This document shows positions 48,820 to 59,342 of a DNA stretch of 64,000 bases, piece after piece. Each line of letters begins with the position of its first letter. Position 1 is the stretch's first letter. Source of the DNA: Sclerodactyla briareus (lineage: Eukaryota > Echinodermata > Holothuroidea > Dendrochirotida > Sclerodactylidae); assembly GCA_026419785.1 (NCBI GenBank), contig JAODTK010001688.1, positions 1 to 64,000 of the forward strand, written 5' to 3'. Below the pieces are notes generated by a model, which made no database searches, was not told where the DNA came from, and was given only the letters and a program-made list of their open reading frames with translations. The position numbers were made by a program, and so were the translations under genes.

Positions 48820-50475
48820 TTTTCTCGCAATAACCTTGGACATTTTCATTGGAATGCAATATGCTTCTAGGATGGATGCATCACATGGAGTGTAACCATT
48901 TTTCATAACAAACCGCCATTCCATTGAAGGTCATTAAAGGTCACTTAAGGGTCATAAACTGATTTTAGTATTTTTCGACAATAGCCTGGTGTGTTCACAT
49001 AATGCAAAATCCCTGGGTGGGATGTACACAGTGGGAAACCAATGCTCTAAAAACTGTCCTTCATTTAAAGGTCATTGGGGTCACTTAGGGGTCAAACTGT
49101 TTGTTGGCTATAATCCGGGATGAATTATCTGCGAAGGGCTGGATTGTTCATCATTGTGATATAATTGTTGACCTGCATGTGTGGGTGGACCCTCTGAACC
49201 TGAAATGTTTGACCTCCTGTCGGGTGGTCCATGTTGGGGGGTTTTTTTTTTTGGGGTGGGGGGAAGTCGAAATCTTGAATAAATGTGCTTATTTAAGGAG
49301 TTTACGGGCAAAAAAAATATAAACTGTTATTTTGATCTGTGATTGAGCTTTGGTGTGCTTTATGGAGCAGAAACAACTCCGCAGCTTCGTCGGAAACACT
49401 TACTTTGGGTTAGTTACAAGGGGTCCAAAGTTCAATTTAATACCATTTTCGCAATAACTTGGACATGTTTCATTGGAATGGCATATGCTTCTAGGAGTTG
49501 GATGCATCACATGGAGTGTAACACTTTTCCTAAAACCGCCAGGTCCTTGGAGGTCATTAAAGGTCACTTAGGGTTCAAAACTGCTTTATACTTTTTTCGG
49601 CATAGCACTGTTTTTTGTTCATCAGAATGCAAAATGCTCCTAGTAGTGGATGTATCACATGGGAGTACCAATTCTCATAAAAACTGTCATATCTGAAGGT
49701 CATTCGGGGTCACCTTAGGGGTGTCAGAAACTGTTTTTTTGCTATAATCGTAGAATTGAATATCTGCGAAAGCTGGATGGTTCACCATTGCTATATGATT
49801 GTTGAAACCTCATGGGGTGTGATGACCTCTGACCTGAATTTGACCTCTGTGGTGGCATGTCGGTTGAAGGTCGAATCTTGAATAAATGTGCTTATTTAAG
49901 AGTTAGGGGCAAAAAAATAGAAACTTGTTATTTTTTGGTTATGTATTGAGCTTGTGTGCTTTTGGAGAGAACAACTCCCCCCGCTTCGATCGGACCCTTA
50001 CTTTCGTAGTTACAAGGGGCGAATTTAATTTTTATACCTTTTTCGCATAAACATTAGGCGTGTTGATAGGAAGATGCATATGCTCTATGAGTGAATGCAT
50101 CACATGTAGTGTAACATTTTTCATAAAACACCGCCTTGTCAATTGTGGAGGTCATTCAAGGTCACGTGAGGGTCAAAAACTGATTGTTATACTTTTTGGC
50201 AATAGCACTGAGGGTGTGTCATCAGAATGCAATGCTCCTAGGAGTGAGTATCACAATGGAAGTACCAATTTTTCATAATACTGCCATGTCATTAACGTCT
50301 TCGCGGTCATTCTTAGGGGTCAAAAACTGTTTTTTGGCTATAATCGGAGGCTGGATGGTCAACCATTGTGTTAATTGTTGACCTGCATGTTTGTGACGTC
50401 TGACCTGAATTTTACCTATGTCGGGTGGCCATGTGGTTAAAGAGGTCGAATCTTGAATAAATGTGGCTTTTTAGG
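48820..50475 (+). repeat. ~610 bp higher-order minisatellite, ~2.7 copies
   Basis: CGCAATAAC-CTTGGACAT begins copies near 48826 and 49450, and CGCATAAACATTAGGCGT begins a third near 50045. Inside each copy AAGGTCA-TTAGGGGTCAAAAC recurs at about 150 bp. A unique stretch follows with GAATCTTGAATAAATGTG and, in the first two copies, a CAACTCCGCAGCTTCGTCGG-type end. The open frame at 49343-49696 is a repeat artefact. Confidence 0.8.
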
Positions 50476-51295
50476 GCGCACTTGTCCGAGCTGTAGGGGT
50501 GCTCATACAATTCACAAGTGCATTATGGAATTGCCCATTTACCTGTACACGTTCGCTTCACAAGTCTTAAATTCTTCTTTCCACGAATATTGTCCGGTTT
50601 TTCATGTTCACCAATTGTCTGGATAGATATGCGGGGATATATACGTCTGCGGTTTTACCCGCCGACATTTTCTAGTTTTTTAAAATCAACCATTGTTTGA
50701 ATATGTTCAGCCAGGCCCCCGGTCTCGGCCCGCCTGCTGCGGCTCGGCCTCGAAGGAAGTAGTCTACTTGAACATTACGTGAACACTTCACCCCCTTTTC
50801 AATGTCCAGGATAGTCTGTACACACAAATTTCATTTCTGCGTATGATGCTAGAGAAATTCACGTGTCACATTTGTGTGGAAATTATTAGTTTTCACTTTA
50901 GAGTGATCCAATGATGCCAAGCACGATCAGAGTGACGGCCCACCATGCCACCACATTTTCGATTCGGTCATGTGAGCCCCGTAGATATGAGAAACTTTTG
51001 AAAATTCGGTGTTCCAAAGCAGTGAATATCTGAATAACCGCTGCAAAACCTGTACTGAACTACAAAAATATGTTTTCTGTTAAACATTTGGTTGGTCACT
51101 TGAGTTGGGTGGTGGCGGGGGTGGTGTTTTCTGACTCTGCCCCCAAAATGAAAACCTTCTCGTGAGTACGGCCACTGTCCCTGAGGTGAGATCACTCTTT
51201 TCAATACTCATAAATAATCGAGACTGTCCCAGAACTTGTTTCCATTAATGTTCGAATCGACTTCAATATCGGAGATATTACCGCGTGAATTGTGG
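50476..51295. other. Unique 0.8 kb, no gene recognised
   Basis: No tandem structure and no splice-supported exon. Short open frames only. Confidence 0.4.
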
Positions 51296-51299
51296 TTAA

Positions 51300-51615
51300 A
51301 GTGGCGGTGTCTTTAATGGAAAATATTGAAAAGTCGATATTTGCCAATTTTGGCTTGTAATATAAACTCGACCCACCTGGATGGAGAGCTCATATTCGGT
51401 ATGTGTGCCCCCATGATGAGCCCTGTTGTTTTTTAGCGTCATGTTGAGGTCAGCTAAGGTCATCAGAGGTAAAGTCTTAAAACCTTGAAATTTAGTGTGT
51501 AGGTTTCTTATCAGGAGTAAATGAACCCTATTAGTTTGGTTGAGAACAATGGGAAGTTGGTCAGACTTATGTTGCCCATAATGACTGGTACATCTCCATT
51601 TGCCGTGTGTCTTGA
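51300..51615 (-). mobile_element. Reversed array 2-type element, about one unit
   Basis: The reverse complement gives CCAAAATTGGCAAATATCGA, CATGGGGGCACACATACCGA, CCATCCAGGTGGGTCGAG, TTTCAAGGTTTTAAGACTTT and ACCTCTGATGACC. These match array 2 halves 1 and 2 in order. The outer edge (51540-51610) matches the entry sequence at 15750-15880. This is a one-unit version of the 15.7 kb element. Confidence 0.65.
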
Positions 51616-51619
51616 TATG

Positions 51620-51775
51620 GTTTTTTTTATTTTTTGTTTTGGCTAGGCGGTTCCCTTTCGGATTCCTTACACTCTCCGACCCTTCCCAGTTGGGAGCTTC
51701 CATCGTTGGGAGACAACTGACTTTTTTGTGCCGTTTTACAGATTCAGTTCTTTCCTCGTCGGGAGTGCTGGCCAT
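51620..51775 (-). CDS. Possible short N-terminal coding stretch, unknown (weak)
   Basis: A minus-strand ATG at 51773-51775 in a GGGATGG context opens a frame rich in Glu, Lys and Arg (beginning MASTPDEERTESVKRH). The balanced, charged composition differs from the repeat-derived frame it runs into below 51615. I recognise no family. It could be a first exon, a transposon N-terminus or chance. The nominal 159-codon frame should not be read as one protein because its second half is array 2 repeat. Confidence 0.15.
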
Positions 51776-52200
51776 CCCATCCGAGACAGGAAAATTAAAG
51801 AAAAAAAACTACAACACGATCAATGGTTTTAATATGCAGATAATGTGGTCAATAGGTTGTCCTGGCCGTTAAAACTAGAGACAATCTGTATAAGATTTCA
51901 TCCCTGGTGTTGAAACATTTATGATTGTTGTTTATAACATGATTTGAACATAACATTGTTCTCTACTCCTTCCCCATCGGGCTACAGTCAGCAGGCCTAC
52001 CGAGAGATTTTTCTTGTGGTAAGGGGGGGTTGAGGTCGGGAGCCAGGGAAGCGCGCCCGTCAAAATGGCCTGACCCTCCCTATGGGCAATAATACCTTTC
52101 AGGGCCTCGAGACACTTTGCTGCTGCAATATTTGCTAAATAACAGCTGCAAAACCGCAACTGAACTGCAACCAATCAGTTTTTGTGTTGAAATGTATTGA
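51776..52200. other. Spacer, nothing recognised
   Basis: No repeat family, exon or motif identified. Confidence 0.4.
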
Positions 52201-52204
52201 TCAC

Positions 52205-52570
52205 TTAGGTCATTGGGGGGGGGGGGTCTGACCCCCGTGGGTACGCCACTGCAAGCTAGTAGTTGAAATTGGCAGGGAATCCCCGGGAATCGATGGCGAA
52301 ATACCAGGCGCATGCCCGACTGCGTGCATGGAACGGTTCTATTAGAAGGTTGCCATCCATACATCCGTTGCGCGTGCGTTGCGCGTGAGTGGAAAAAATC
52401 GAGTACATGAGATTAACATTAGCTAACCATCCAACATCCTTTGCGCGTCCGTTGCCCTTCCGTGGCTATCCGTGTTTTTTGGCAATCGCGGCAGAGAGCG
52501 ATTTTTCCACGCACGTCAAAATAACGGATGGTGGTATGGCGCGCCATTTAGGCATTTTGGGATGCCGTTT
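52205..52570. repeat. Element fragments: poly-G end and CCGTTGCGCGT repeats
   Basis: G13 with CCCGTGGGTACGCCACTG (52205-52250) is the poly-G element end seen also at 37716. CCATCCATACATCCGTTGCG (52350) and CCTTTGCGCGTCCGTTGCCC (52438) are direct repeats. Their reverse complement recurs at 55480-55575 (ACGGACGCGCAACGGAACGC, GTATGGATGGC). The shared word ties this stretch to the Harbinger-like element at 54847-55646. Confidence 0.5.
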
Positions 52571-54843
52571 GTAGTAGTAGTAGTAGGAGAGTAGGTTGAG
52601 TCTCGTCTATCCGACATGCTCAGTGATCAATGTCCGCTACGTATCACGATCTCGCGCAAGGTTAATTGCATCCTCGAAACTGTTAATGGTGATGTCCTTG
52701 AATTGCGATTTGATTTTCCGAGGCAAAGTAGTCACAAGGGGGGTCTTCCCAAAGGCTTTAGTGTATGTCTCAATGCTTCTCTCAGAGCGATCTTCGCTGG
52801 AGCTTCTTCTCTGGAGTTAGCGACGTGACCAAAAAATATCTAACGTCTAGTGCTACCTACGGAAGCCCAAGGGATTTGATTGGTCAAATCATAGAGACCT
52901 CGTCCGGTTTGGTATCCAATTGTTATTGGTCCATCTGATGTTGAGAACATTGCGGAGTAGTCTTCTTGGAAAGTGTCAATTTTGTAATAAAGATTCTGCG
53001 TTTGTTACCCCACAGCTCGCAATTATACAGAAAAATACTCTGTATAGGGCATCGAAATCCGGAGGTGTGATGCTTGTACGTATTCGTCTGCTCTTGAAAA
53101 TTGTTGATAGAGGGTTGAAAGCGTTGTTGGTAATACCAATTCTTGGTTGATGTCTTCTACGGTTCCTAACAAACTTCCGACATATTACATTTCTTCCAAC
53201 TTCCATTGCCATTCTTTGATTGAAAAGTCTCATTTTCGGGCTGTATATTTTTAGGATTATTCTTGTCAGTTCCTCAGTCGCTCGCTCTTCGATGTATGGT
53301 AATATATGTGCACCATCGATGCCCAAGAGATATCATCAGCGTATTGTTGGTCCACGGTGAAAAAGTTGTCGGTATTACTATTTGCGTTGTAGTCATGATC
53401 AACTAACTGAGATGGTTGGACTGAAATCAATGTCAAGTTCATCCGATTTCAATGAGTTGGCCAGTATGTTATAAAGAATAATGCACTCGCACTGTCCCCT
53501 GTGTGGACCCGATGTTCTTGCTGAAAGATTCCTAGTTCTGGCCGTCTAATTTTGACCGTGTAATGAAACATTGTTCAGTAATAGTGAAATGAGATAGAGA
53601 TCGTCGCTCTCGAGGATCTGTTGCAAATCATTTATTAGTGTGCCTCTTTGAATCGTATCAAACGCCTTGCTCATGTCAAGCAATAGAAGGTTGATGGTAT
53701 ATCCTATGAAGTTACGACTTTTCAGCTAAAATTTTGAAAGCGAACACGAGTTCTGCAGTGCATCTATGAGGTATAGGCTGTTTGGTGACGGAAGTCTATG
53801 TTCATCAATTAGGGGGCGGATTCTCCTTGTAATACAAGTTGCGAGGATTTTCCTCAGGGTTGAAAGTAGATCACAGGTCTTAAATTTTTTGGTGGGCCTT
53901 TGTTTTCCTGGTTTTTGAATTGGCAGATTGGTGTTAAGATTCCTGGTTCAATTCATTGGTCTTTCGTCGATTGGCTTGTTATTCAGTATTATCAGCTATG
54001 TATTTTATGCGGTGACTGGCGGCATGTGAGATGTTCTGCTGTGATTTGTCAAACTGGGGATTTATTATTCTGTAATGATGCAAACCGCTCGTTTAATTTC
54101 ACTTCATCAAATGTTGCCAGTTTTCTGGGAGACAAGTTTGGTTTTGATTCTGGGTTGTTTACAGTTGAAAGGTTTAAAAATGTTGGCTGATTTCTTTAAT
54201 TTTTGCATCTGTATCTCCAACGATTTCATCATCAATTTTAATTGAAATTGGATCCTTCTTCTCTTTCGTTGCACTACTTTTAGTGCTTGAAAGAAGCTGT
54301 CAATAGTTTTGTTCATGTGATGCTTTGACAGTGAATGTGTTTTTTGATTACTTATTCCTTTTCGTTTTTAACCTCCTTCTAGTATATCTTTACAGTTGTC
54401 GATTTGAAGTCTGAGATCTTTCTGTTTTTTTTTGGATAAGTCCGCTATTTCAGTATTATTGAAACGAACTTTCCTTGTGGGTGGGTTTATGTTTCAGCAT
54501 TTTCTAGGCTAAAATTGAGGAGAGTTTAGTCCAGTTATACGATGAGGTGACTCAGAAAATATTTGCTTCATTCAGGGCCTTGTTTACACTTTCATTGTAG
54601 TCAATTTGGTTTGATTAAGATGACGAATTACTACTTCTAACATCCTGATTGACATGGAAAATTTTCTTCTCATTGAGATGTTTAGGGTGAAACTACTTAT
54701 AATGATTTGTGATCAGTGTTGGTATGGAGGCCATTGTATGCACGAGCGTCGGTGTGATAGATTTGGAAGTTGAATGGGCTATGATATAGTCAATTTGACT
54801 TCTGATAGGAAGTTTGTGTATGGTGATAATAATTTTACGTGTA
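52571..54843 (-). mobile_element. RTE-like LINE, degenerate, minus strand
   Basis: Minus-strand blocks appear in family order from high to low coordinate. First is an endonuclease end (SQIDYIIAHSTSK) near 54790-54740. A basic linker follows (54.1-54.5 kb), then a reverse-transcriptase GSTQGDSAS block near 53510. The catalytic DQQYADDISW lies at about 53350-53320. The NNAFNPLSTIFKSRRIRTS thumb block is near 53120. Last come GHVANSREEAPAKIALRE and FEDAINLARDRDT at 52830-52650. The element ends in a (TAC)n microsatellite tail (52571-52588), as in many non-LTR elements. Many frameshifts and stops make it inactive. Confidence 0.85.
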
Positions 54844-54846
54844 TAA

Positions 54847-55646
54847 AGCTGCGTTTCCATGCCCGCGGGCGGGCGTTTAAATCGGTTTCAATAAGTTAAC
54901 ATAGACCCGTGTCCTTGCACGCGGACGCGGGCGGGCGGGCGGCCGGGCGGGGCGGGGCGGGTGGTCGTTTTTTATTGAATCGATACATGACCGATTTTTC
55001 CGCGTGCCCGCCATAGGCGTCAATCCATCTTCAGAAGTGGGGGGGACATGACCAAGTGGGGGGGACAGGACCTCGCCGCCAAAAAAAATACTTGTGTGAA
55101 AAATGAAAGTCAAATGGAGATCCTCAAAAGGTGGGGGGACACGTCCCCCGCCCCCCCAGGATTGACGCCATGGTGCCCGCGTGCCCGCGCGGTATTGCGC
55201 AATCGATTTCCGGGGATCCCCCTGGAATTACACTGGCCGCTTTTCGTACTATATTGAAGGACAGAGTCGTATATTAGTGATTTGGGGAGTCTGGTGGCAG
55301 GGAATAGAACCTAATTTGGTGTTTTAACATTCGAAATAATATCCTACACAGTTTCTCTCTAATCTCAACACAAATACAACTATTTGAACACATATCAACG
55401 TGTTTACAAGTATTTACATGTCAAGTGCCTGCTAATTAAATCCCAAACCTGGTAGTTCTAATGAGAAGAATGGGTGAAATATCGCAGGGTCAACGGAAGC
55501 GCGACGGACTATGGATGGCACTCGAAAAAAATAACGGACGCGCAACGGAACGCGCAACGCAGGTATGGATGGCTCCCCCCCCCCCCCCCCCCTCAAGTTA
55601 TGGTGAGTGATTTCACCCGCCCGCCCGCGTGCATGGAAACGCAGCT
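54847..55646. mobile_element. 800 bp PIF/Harbinger-like non-autonomous element
   Basis: AGCTGCGTTTCCATGCCCGC at the left and GCGTGCATGGAAACGCAGCT at the right are near-perfect inverted repeats. TAA flanks both sides (54844-54846 and 55647-55649). A 3 bp TWA duplication is the Harbinger hallmark. GGGCGGGC subterminal repeats (54905-54965) and a nested element (55012-55173) lie inside. It sits at the 5' edge of the LINE, so it probably inserted into or beside it. Frames inside are artefacts. Confidence 0.75.
55012..55173. mobile_element. ~160 bp nested foldback with ATAGGCGTCAATCC ends
   Basis: CATAGGCGTCAATCCATC and CCAGGATTGACGCCATGG are inverted, with poly-G (GTGGGGGGGAC, two direct copies) and poly-C inside. 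It lies inside the Harbinger-like element and so is the younger insertion. It is related to 27971-28050. Confidence 0.55.
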
Positions 55647-55649
55647 TAA

Positions 55650-56339
55650 TGTTTAACATGCTCTGAACCAAAAGAGTGGGATCCGGTCCCCCCTCCCCCC
55701 TGTATCCGCTATGGGGTTTCCCTGAGCTGGAGAGGAAGGGTATCTGCAGAGTTGAATGAGACTCCGGCCTTCAGTTGGCCAGGGTCCAGGGTATATCGAG
55801 GAGCGACGACTCTGCGACCGACTATCGGAATCGTGTTGCTGTAGCTAGAAAACTACTTCGCAGGTGTGTTGCTCTAGCAATATGAAAGATGGAGCCGTCA
55901 CATAGATAACGAAAATGGATACCTCAAAAAGAGATAATGGGTGGATGCCTCTTTTGACTAGAATGAAAATGGACCCATACGTCTCACAATTCCTATGAAC
56001 GGCGAATATAAAAAATACAACATCACTTGTGATGCACGAAAAATGAGTGTTCCCTCATATAAGTAGTGAAATGTCGATTTGAAGAAAATTTTGGTTAATT
56101 ATTAGCCGATTGAGATGAAAGACAAACATTAGGATGTTGCAATAACGCACGCAATCGAAAGGCCTGTTCCTAATCCCATTTTCTACCAATACTCATGGTT
56201 TTTCAACCTCTTCGGTGAACAAGAAGCGAGATTTCGATGTTGTTCTTCACAGGTAAGAAGTATGCATGGAAATTCTCTTCAGTTCCGTGTAATTTGAAGA
56301 AATATCTCAACAACGATGTGTACGCGGTTGTAATGTACC
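55650..56339. other. 0.7 kb upstream of the small gene; no repeat or exon called
   Basis: The sequence is unique. CTTCGCAGGTGTGT (about 55857) and TTCACAGGTAAGAAG (about 56246) look like splice donors of possible untranslated exons, but no coding frame supports them. Confidence 0.35.
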
Positions 56340-56461
56340 ACATGACCGTAATTGACCAATCACAACAGGTAATTTAGGGTTTTTACGCTAGTGCCTAGTG
56401 CTGGTCCGCCATTGCTGTCCTTCGGTAGCTCGTTGGTTCTTATTCAGAATCCTTTCAGATT
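56340..56461 (+). promoter_or_regulatory. Likely promoter and 5' UTR of the small gene
   Basis: A CCAAT box (GACCAATCAC, 56354-56363) lies about 105 bases before the ATG. The CCGCCATTGCTGTCCTTCGG stretch following at about 56408 is a plausible start region for a short 5' UTR. No TATA box is evident. The transcription start is not determined by the sequence. Confidence 0.3.
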
Positions 56462-57787
56462 ATGGACACCAAGAGCCATCCGACGACACAAGGCCATCAG
56501 CAGCAAGCACAAAGTGATAACACACGGTATCATAACAAATTAATTACCTTTTCATGTTGGAATTGGTGAAAAATCTAAAGTAAAAGTCCCATGTGAGCCT
56601 ACACTGTATGCCTTTGTACTTGCAGTGCGGAAGGCAAAGAACTGGTCTGCTTTCGTGTGGACCTCTACAATACTATCGCAATTTTGAAGCAAGCGACGAC
56701 AAATACTTCAAAGTACCTGTTGCCTTTTTGTCGAGAGGTATTTTATGAACATTTTTATTGCATTTGTACGGGTAGGTGTGGCGTTGCATTTTTTTTGTAA
56801 TAAATGAGGTGGGGGCCCAACAATGGTTTTCACTGGATACCTAGCCTAGTTGTGCACTGTAGCCTAGGCCCAAGCGTTATTTCGATATTTGAAATTCCGT
56901 TGGTCTCAGTCGTATAAGGCAAATATTCATAATCATGACCTAATGATGCCAGATGAGGTTGTCCTGTATATTAAGTGGCATCTTACGGGTATTGGCAAAA
57001 CTACACTTGAGCGGGTTATATTATTCCCGGTTATTCTTAACACTGTATCTAATAGTAGCCTACTGTTAATTTGAATTGTTGGTGGGAAAATTGGGAAAAG
57101 AATTGAACCCGCTAAACTAAAGTGGAGGAATGCCGGGTAATGATACATTTCAATGATGGATGATAATGGGATTAATGATGGCGCTAAATGCAATTTTAGT
57201 GAACTCGGGCAATCATGAGTTTGTTCACTTGACAAATATTTGAAATTTGAAAGTCATATGAAACGTGGAACGAATCATTCATCAGTTTGTGCCCTTCTGT
57301 TTTCATTTTGTTTGATTGAGAAGGAACAGTCCTTGGCAACGGTGTTCCAAAAAGTGGTGCTAGCAATAGCATGCAGCAAAACAGTTGTACCAATTGCGAG
57401 TTGACCACCGTGCAGAAATTGATTCCTCACACGACACTGCGAGAAATTTCAAACTTTATCAAACTATCTATGGGTAATGACACATGAAAGAAAGAGAATT
57501 GTCCGGTTCTTTTTTGGCATTCGTTGGCAGGGTAATTTAGCCATTTACAAAAACACTTGAATCTAACGCTAGCCCAAATTCTGTTCTCCCAAAATAGGAA
57601 CGATTTATATATAATTGTTTTGATGTGTCCGAATAAGAAGTGTATTGCTGCGTTAATGTTTCCATATCAGGTGATATTTCCATACTTTTAGCTGTGCAAA
57701 ATGGACGTGTTGATCGACTCGCTATCAGGATCTGGACTCGTGATCACCACCAAGTTATACGTTTTGCAAAATATGCTTGTTGAGTGA
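56462..57787 (+). CDS. Small three-exon gene, 90-residue protein of unknown family
   Basis: Three exons join with consistent phases: 56462-56526 (ending ACACG|GTATCA), 56626-56737 (after TACTTGCAG, ending CGAGAG|GTATTT) and 57692-57787 (after CATACTTTTAG, ending GAG-TGA). They total 270 coding bases plus stop, with no frame break across either junction. The first 22 residues are polar and Gln/Thr-rich (MDTKSHPTTQ start). Residues 28-90 look like two or three short helices with Cys at 30, 57 and 61, an FRVDLYNTIAILK helix and a hydrophobic C-terminus (TTKLYVLQNMLVE). There is no signal peptide or membrane segment. I do not recognise the family and assign no function. It lies upstream of the BET exons on the same strand and could instead be alternative 5' exons that terminate early. 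Confidence 0.55.
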
Positions 57788-58573
57788 TAATATTTCCCCA
57801 AAAAAAAACAAGGCATTTCGTTTCACCCAATTCATGAATTTGCCGTTATCAATATCAGTGCAGTGCCATATGCACAGTGGCAAAGCCGATTGTGTTGTTA
57901 TTGCACATTGAAGCATATTTTCAACTTTGCAGTCAAATTAGGCCAAGTAAAAACAAAAACTCATATACATGTTTGCTCCGCTTTTTCGAAAATGGGGTGG
58001 CACTTTTTTTTTTTGGGTGATGTACCAGCGCTATCAAGATGTGATATACCAGATGGGTGTCCCACATTAGCTCGAACTATAGCCATTCATAACCAGAAAT
58101 TGCATAATAACCATTTCTAGGTAAAATGCAACATGAGAAATACCAGACTTAGGACAGGTTCGAAAAGAGGAAAAGAAGCGAGTCGAAGAGCAGGGTTTTG
58201 TCACGTGACCTTTCTCAGAGGAGCAACCTTCTTTATTCCTTTTATTTTATGGTTCTACAGGGTCTCTACCTAACAAATGCTTCAAATTGTTCTTTTGTTC
58301 AAGAGCAAAACTGATTCCATGGAGTTGGACTTCAAAAGATTTCTTTCCAGAAAAGTTATGGCCTGAATGACGAAAAAAAAACAATATCAGAACACCAAAA
58401 AGGAGGAGGGAAGGGACGCTAAACATGAATTCATTTTTATTTTGCACACAGGTTCAAGATTAAAATTGAACTATTCAGCTACTACGCCAGCTGGAAGAAA
58501 ATTGGTTGAGGAACTCTAAAAAGATGATATGCTATCAAAAAAGACTATTCCATGAATATGTACAGTAGCCTTA
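57788..58573. other. 3' flank of the small gene and a solo TIR-element end
   Basis: TTA plus GGCCAAGTAAAAACAAAA at 57938-57958 repeats the left end of the MITE at 58574. It is either a second element nested around it or a solo end. No AATAAA was found close after the stop codon at 57787. The remainder is AT-rich with no gene. Confidence 0.45.
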
Positions 58574-58935
58574 GGCCAAGTAAAAAAAAAAAGCAGTTTC
58601 TCTCCCCGCCGCACGCTTTTTTAGATAGTTGTCAAATTCTTTTTTTTTGAACAACTGCACTGATAACTTCTTCAAAAAAATCTGTTAAAAGGAAAAACTT
58701 ACTACTGATGCCATGCCAAACTATGTAGGAACATTTTAGAGGCTTTGTGGCCACTAGGGGGATAACCTCAGGAAACAAAAGAAAAAAAAAAGACGCCTCA
58801 TGCTCATTTCCAGAACTGCTGTATGAAAATATCGGTATTTGGACTGTCTGAGAGCCAAAAAAAAAACAAGGCCATCCACGACCAAACTTTCAGCAAAGTT
58901 AGTACGAGAAACTATTTTTTTTTTTTACTTGGCCT
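58574..58935. mobile_element. 362 bp Harbinger-like MITE with TTA target duplication
   Basis: GGCCAAGTAAAAAAAAAAAG at the left pairs with TTTTTTTTTTTTACTTGGCC at the right. GCAGTTTCTC and GAGAAACT continue the symmetry. TTA flanks both ends (58571-58573 and 58936-58938). GG-starting ends and a TTA duplication fit PIF/Harbinger. There is no coding capacity. Confidence 0.7.
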
Positions 58936-59342
58936 TATATATCTAGGATTGTTGTCACTACTGTAGTGACAATGGATAGGTGATATTGTCTATTGTGACA
59001 TAGGCAGTTAAATGCACATCTCGGATTGTGGATAGCTTTTATAGGAATTTTCCTAGCTACTCCAACGGATCGGTAAGTCAAGGTCGGTATGCCCAAAAAC
59101 ATTTTTCATTTCCTGATAAATCGTGCTCTCGGCATGCCTGGAATGGGAAGATTGATAGAAAATGGTTCTGAGGCTAAAGAAAATGGCACTTTGCACAGGT
59201 TGATTTAATGACGGATGGGTCATTCAAAACCTGATCGTTTGACCTACTTTGCTATAGCCCTGCACTCCAGGGCCGAGGAGCTCTCTCTTGTTTGAGTGCA
59301 GAGTATACTGGCTGGCCCATCAGTCGGTCACCTAACTGTCAC
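58936..59342. other. Spacer, nothing recognised
   Basis: Unique sequence between two TIR elements. No exon or motif identified. Confidence 0.4.

Noticed and set aside
51296..51775. 159-codon minus-strand frame as one protein
   Set aside because: The C-terminal two thirds are reversed array 2 repeat. Only the first ~50 codons were kept as a weak candidate.
57322..57412. Possible additional exon of the small gene
   Set aside because: The acceptor tract is poor, and including it would break the phase that joins 56737 to 57692.
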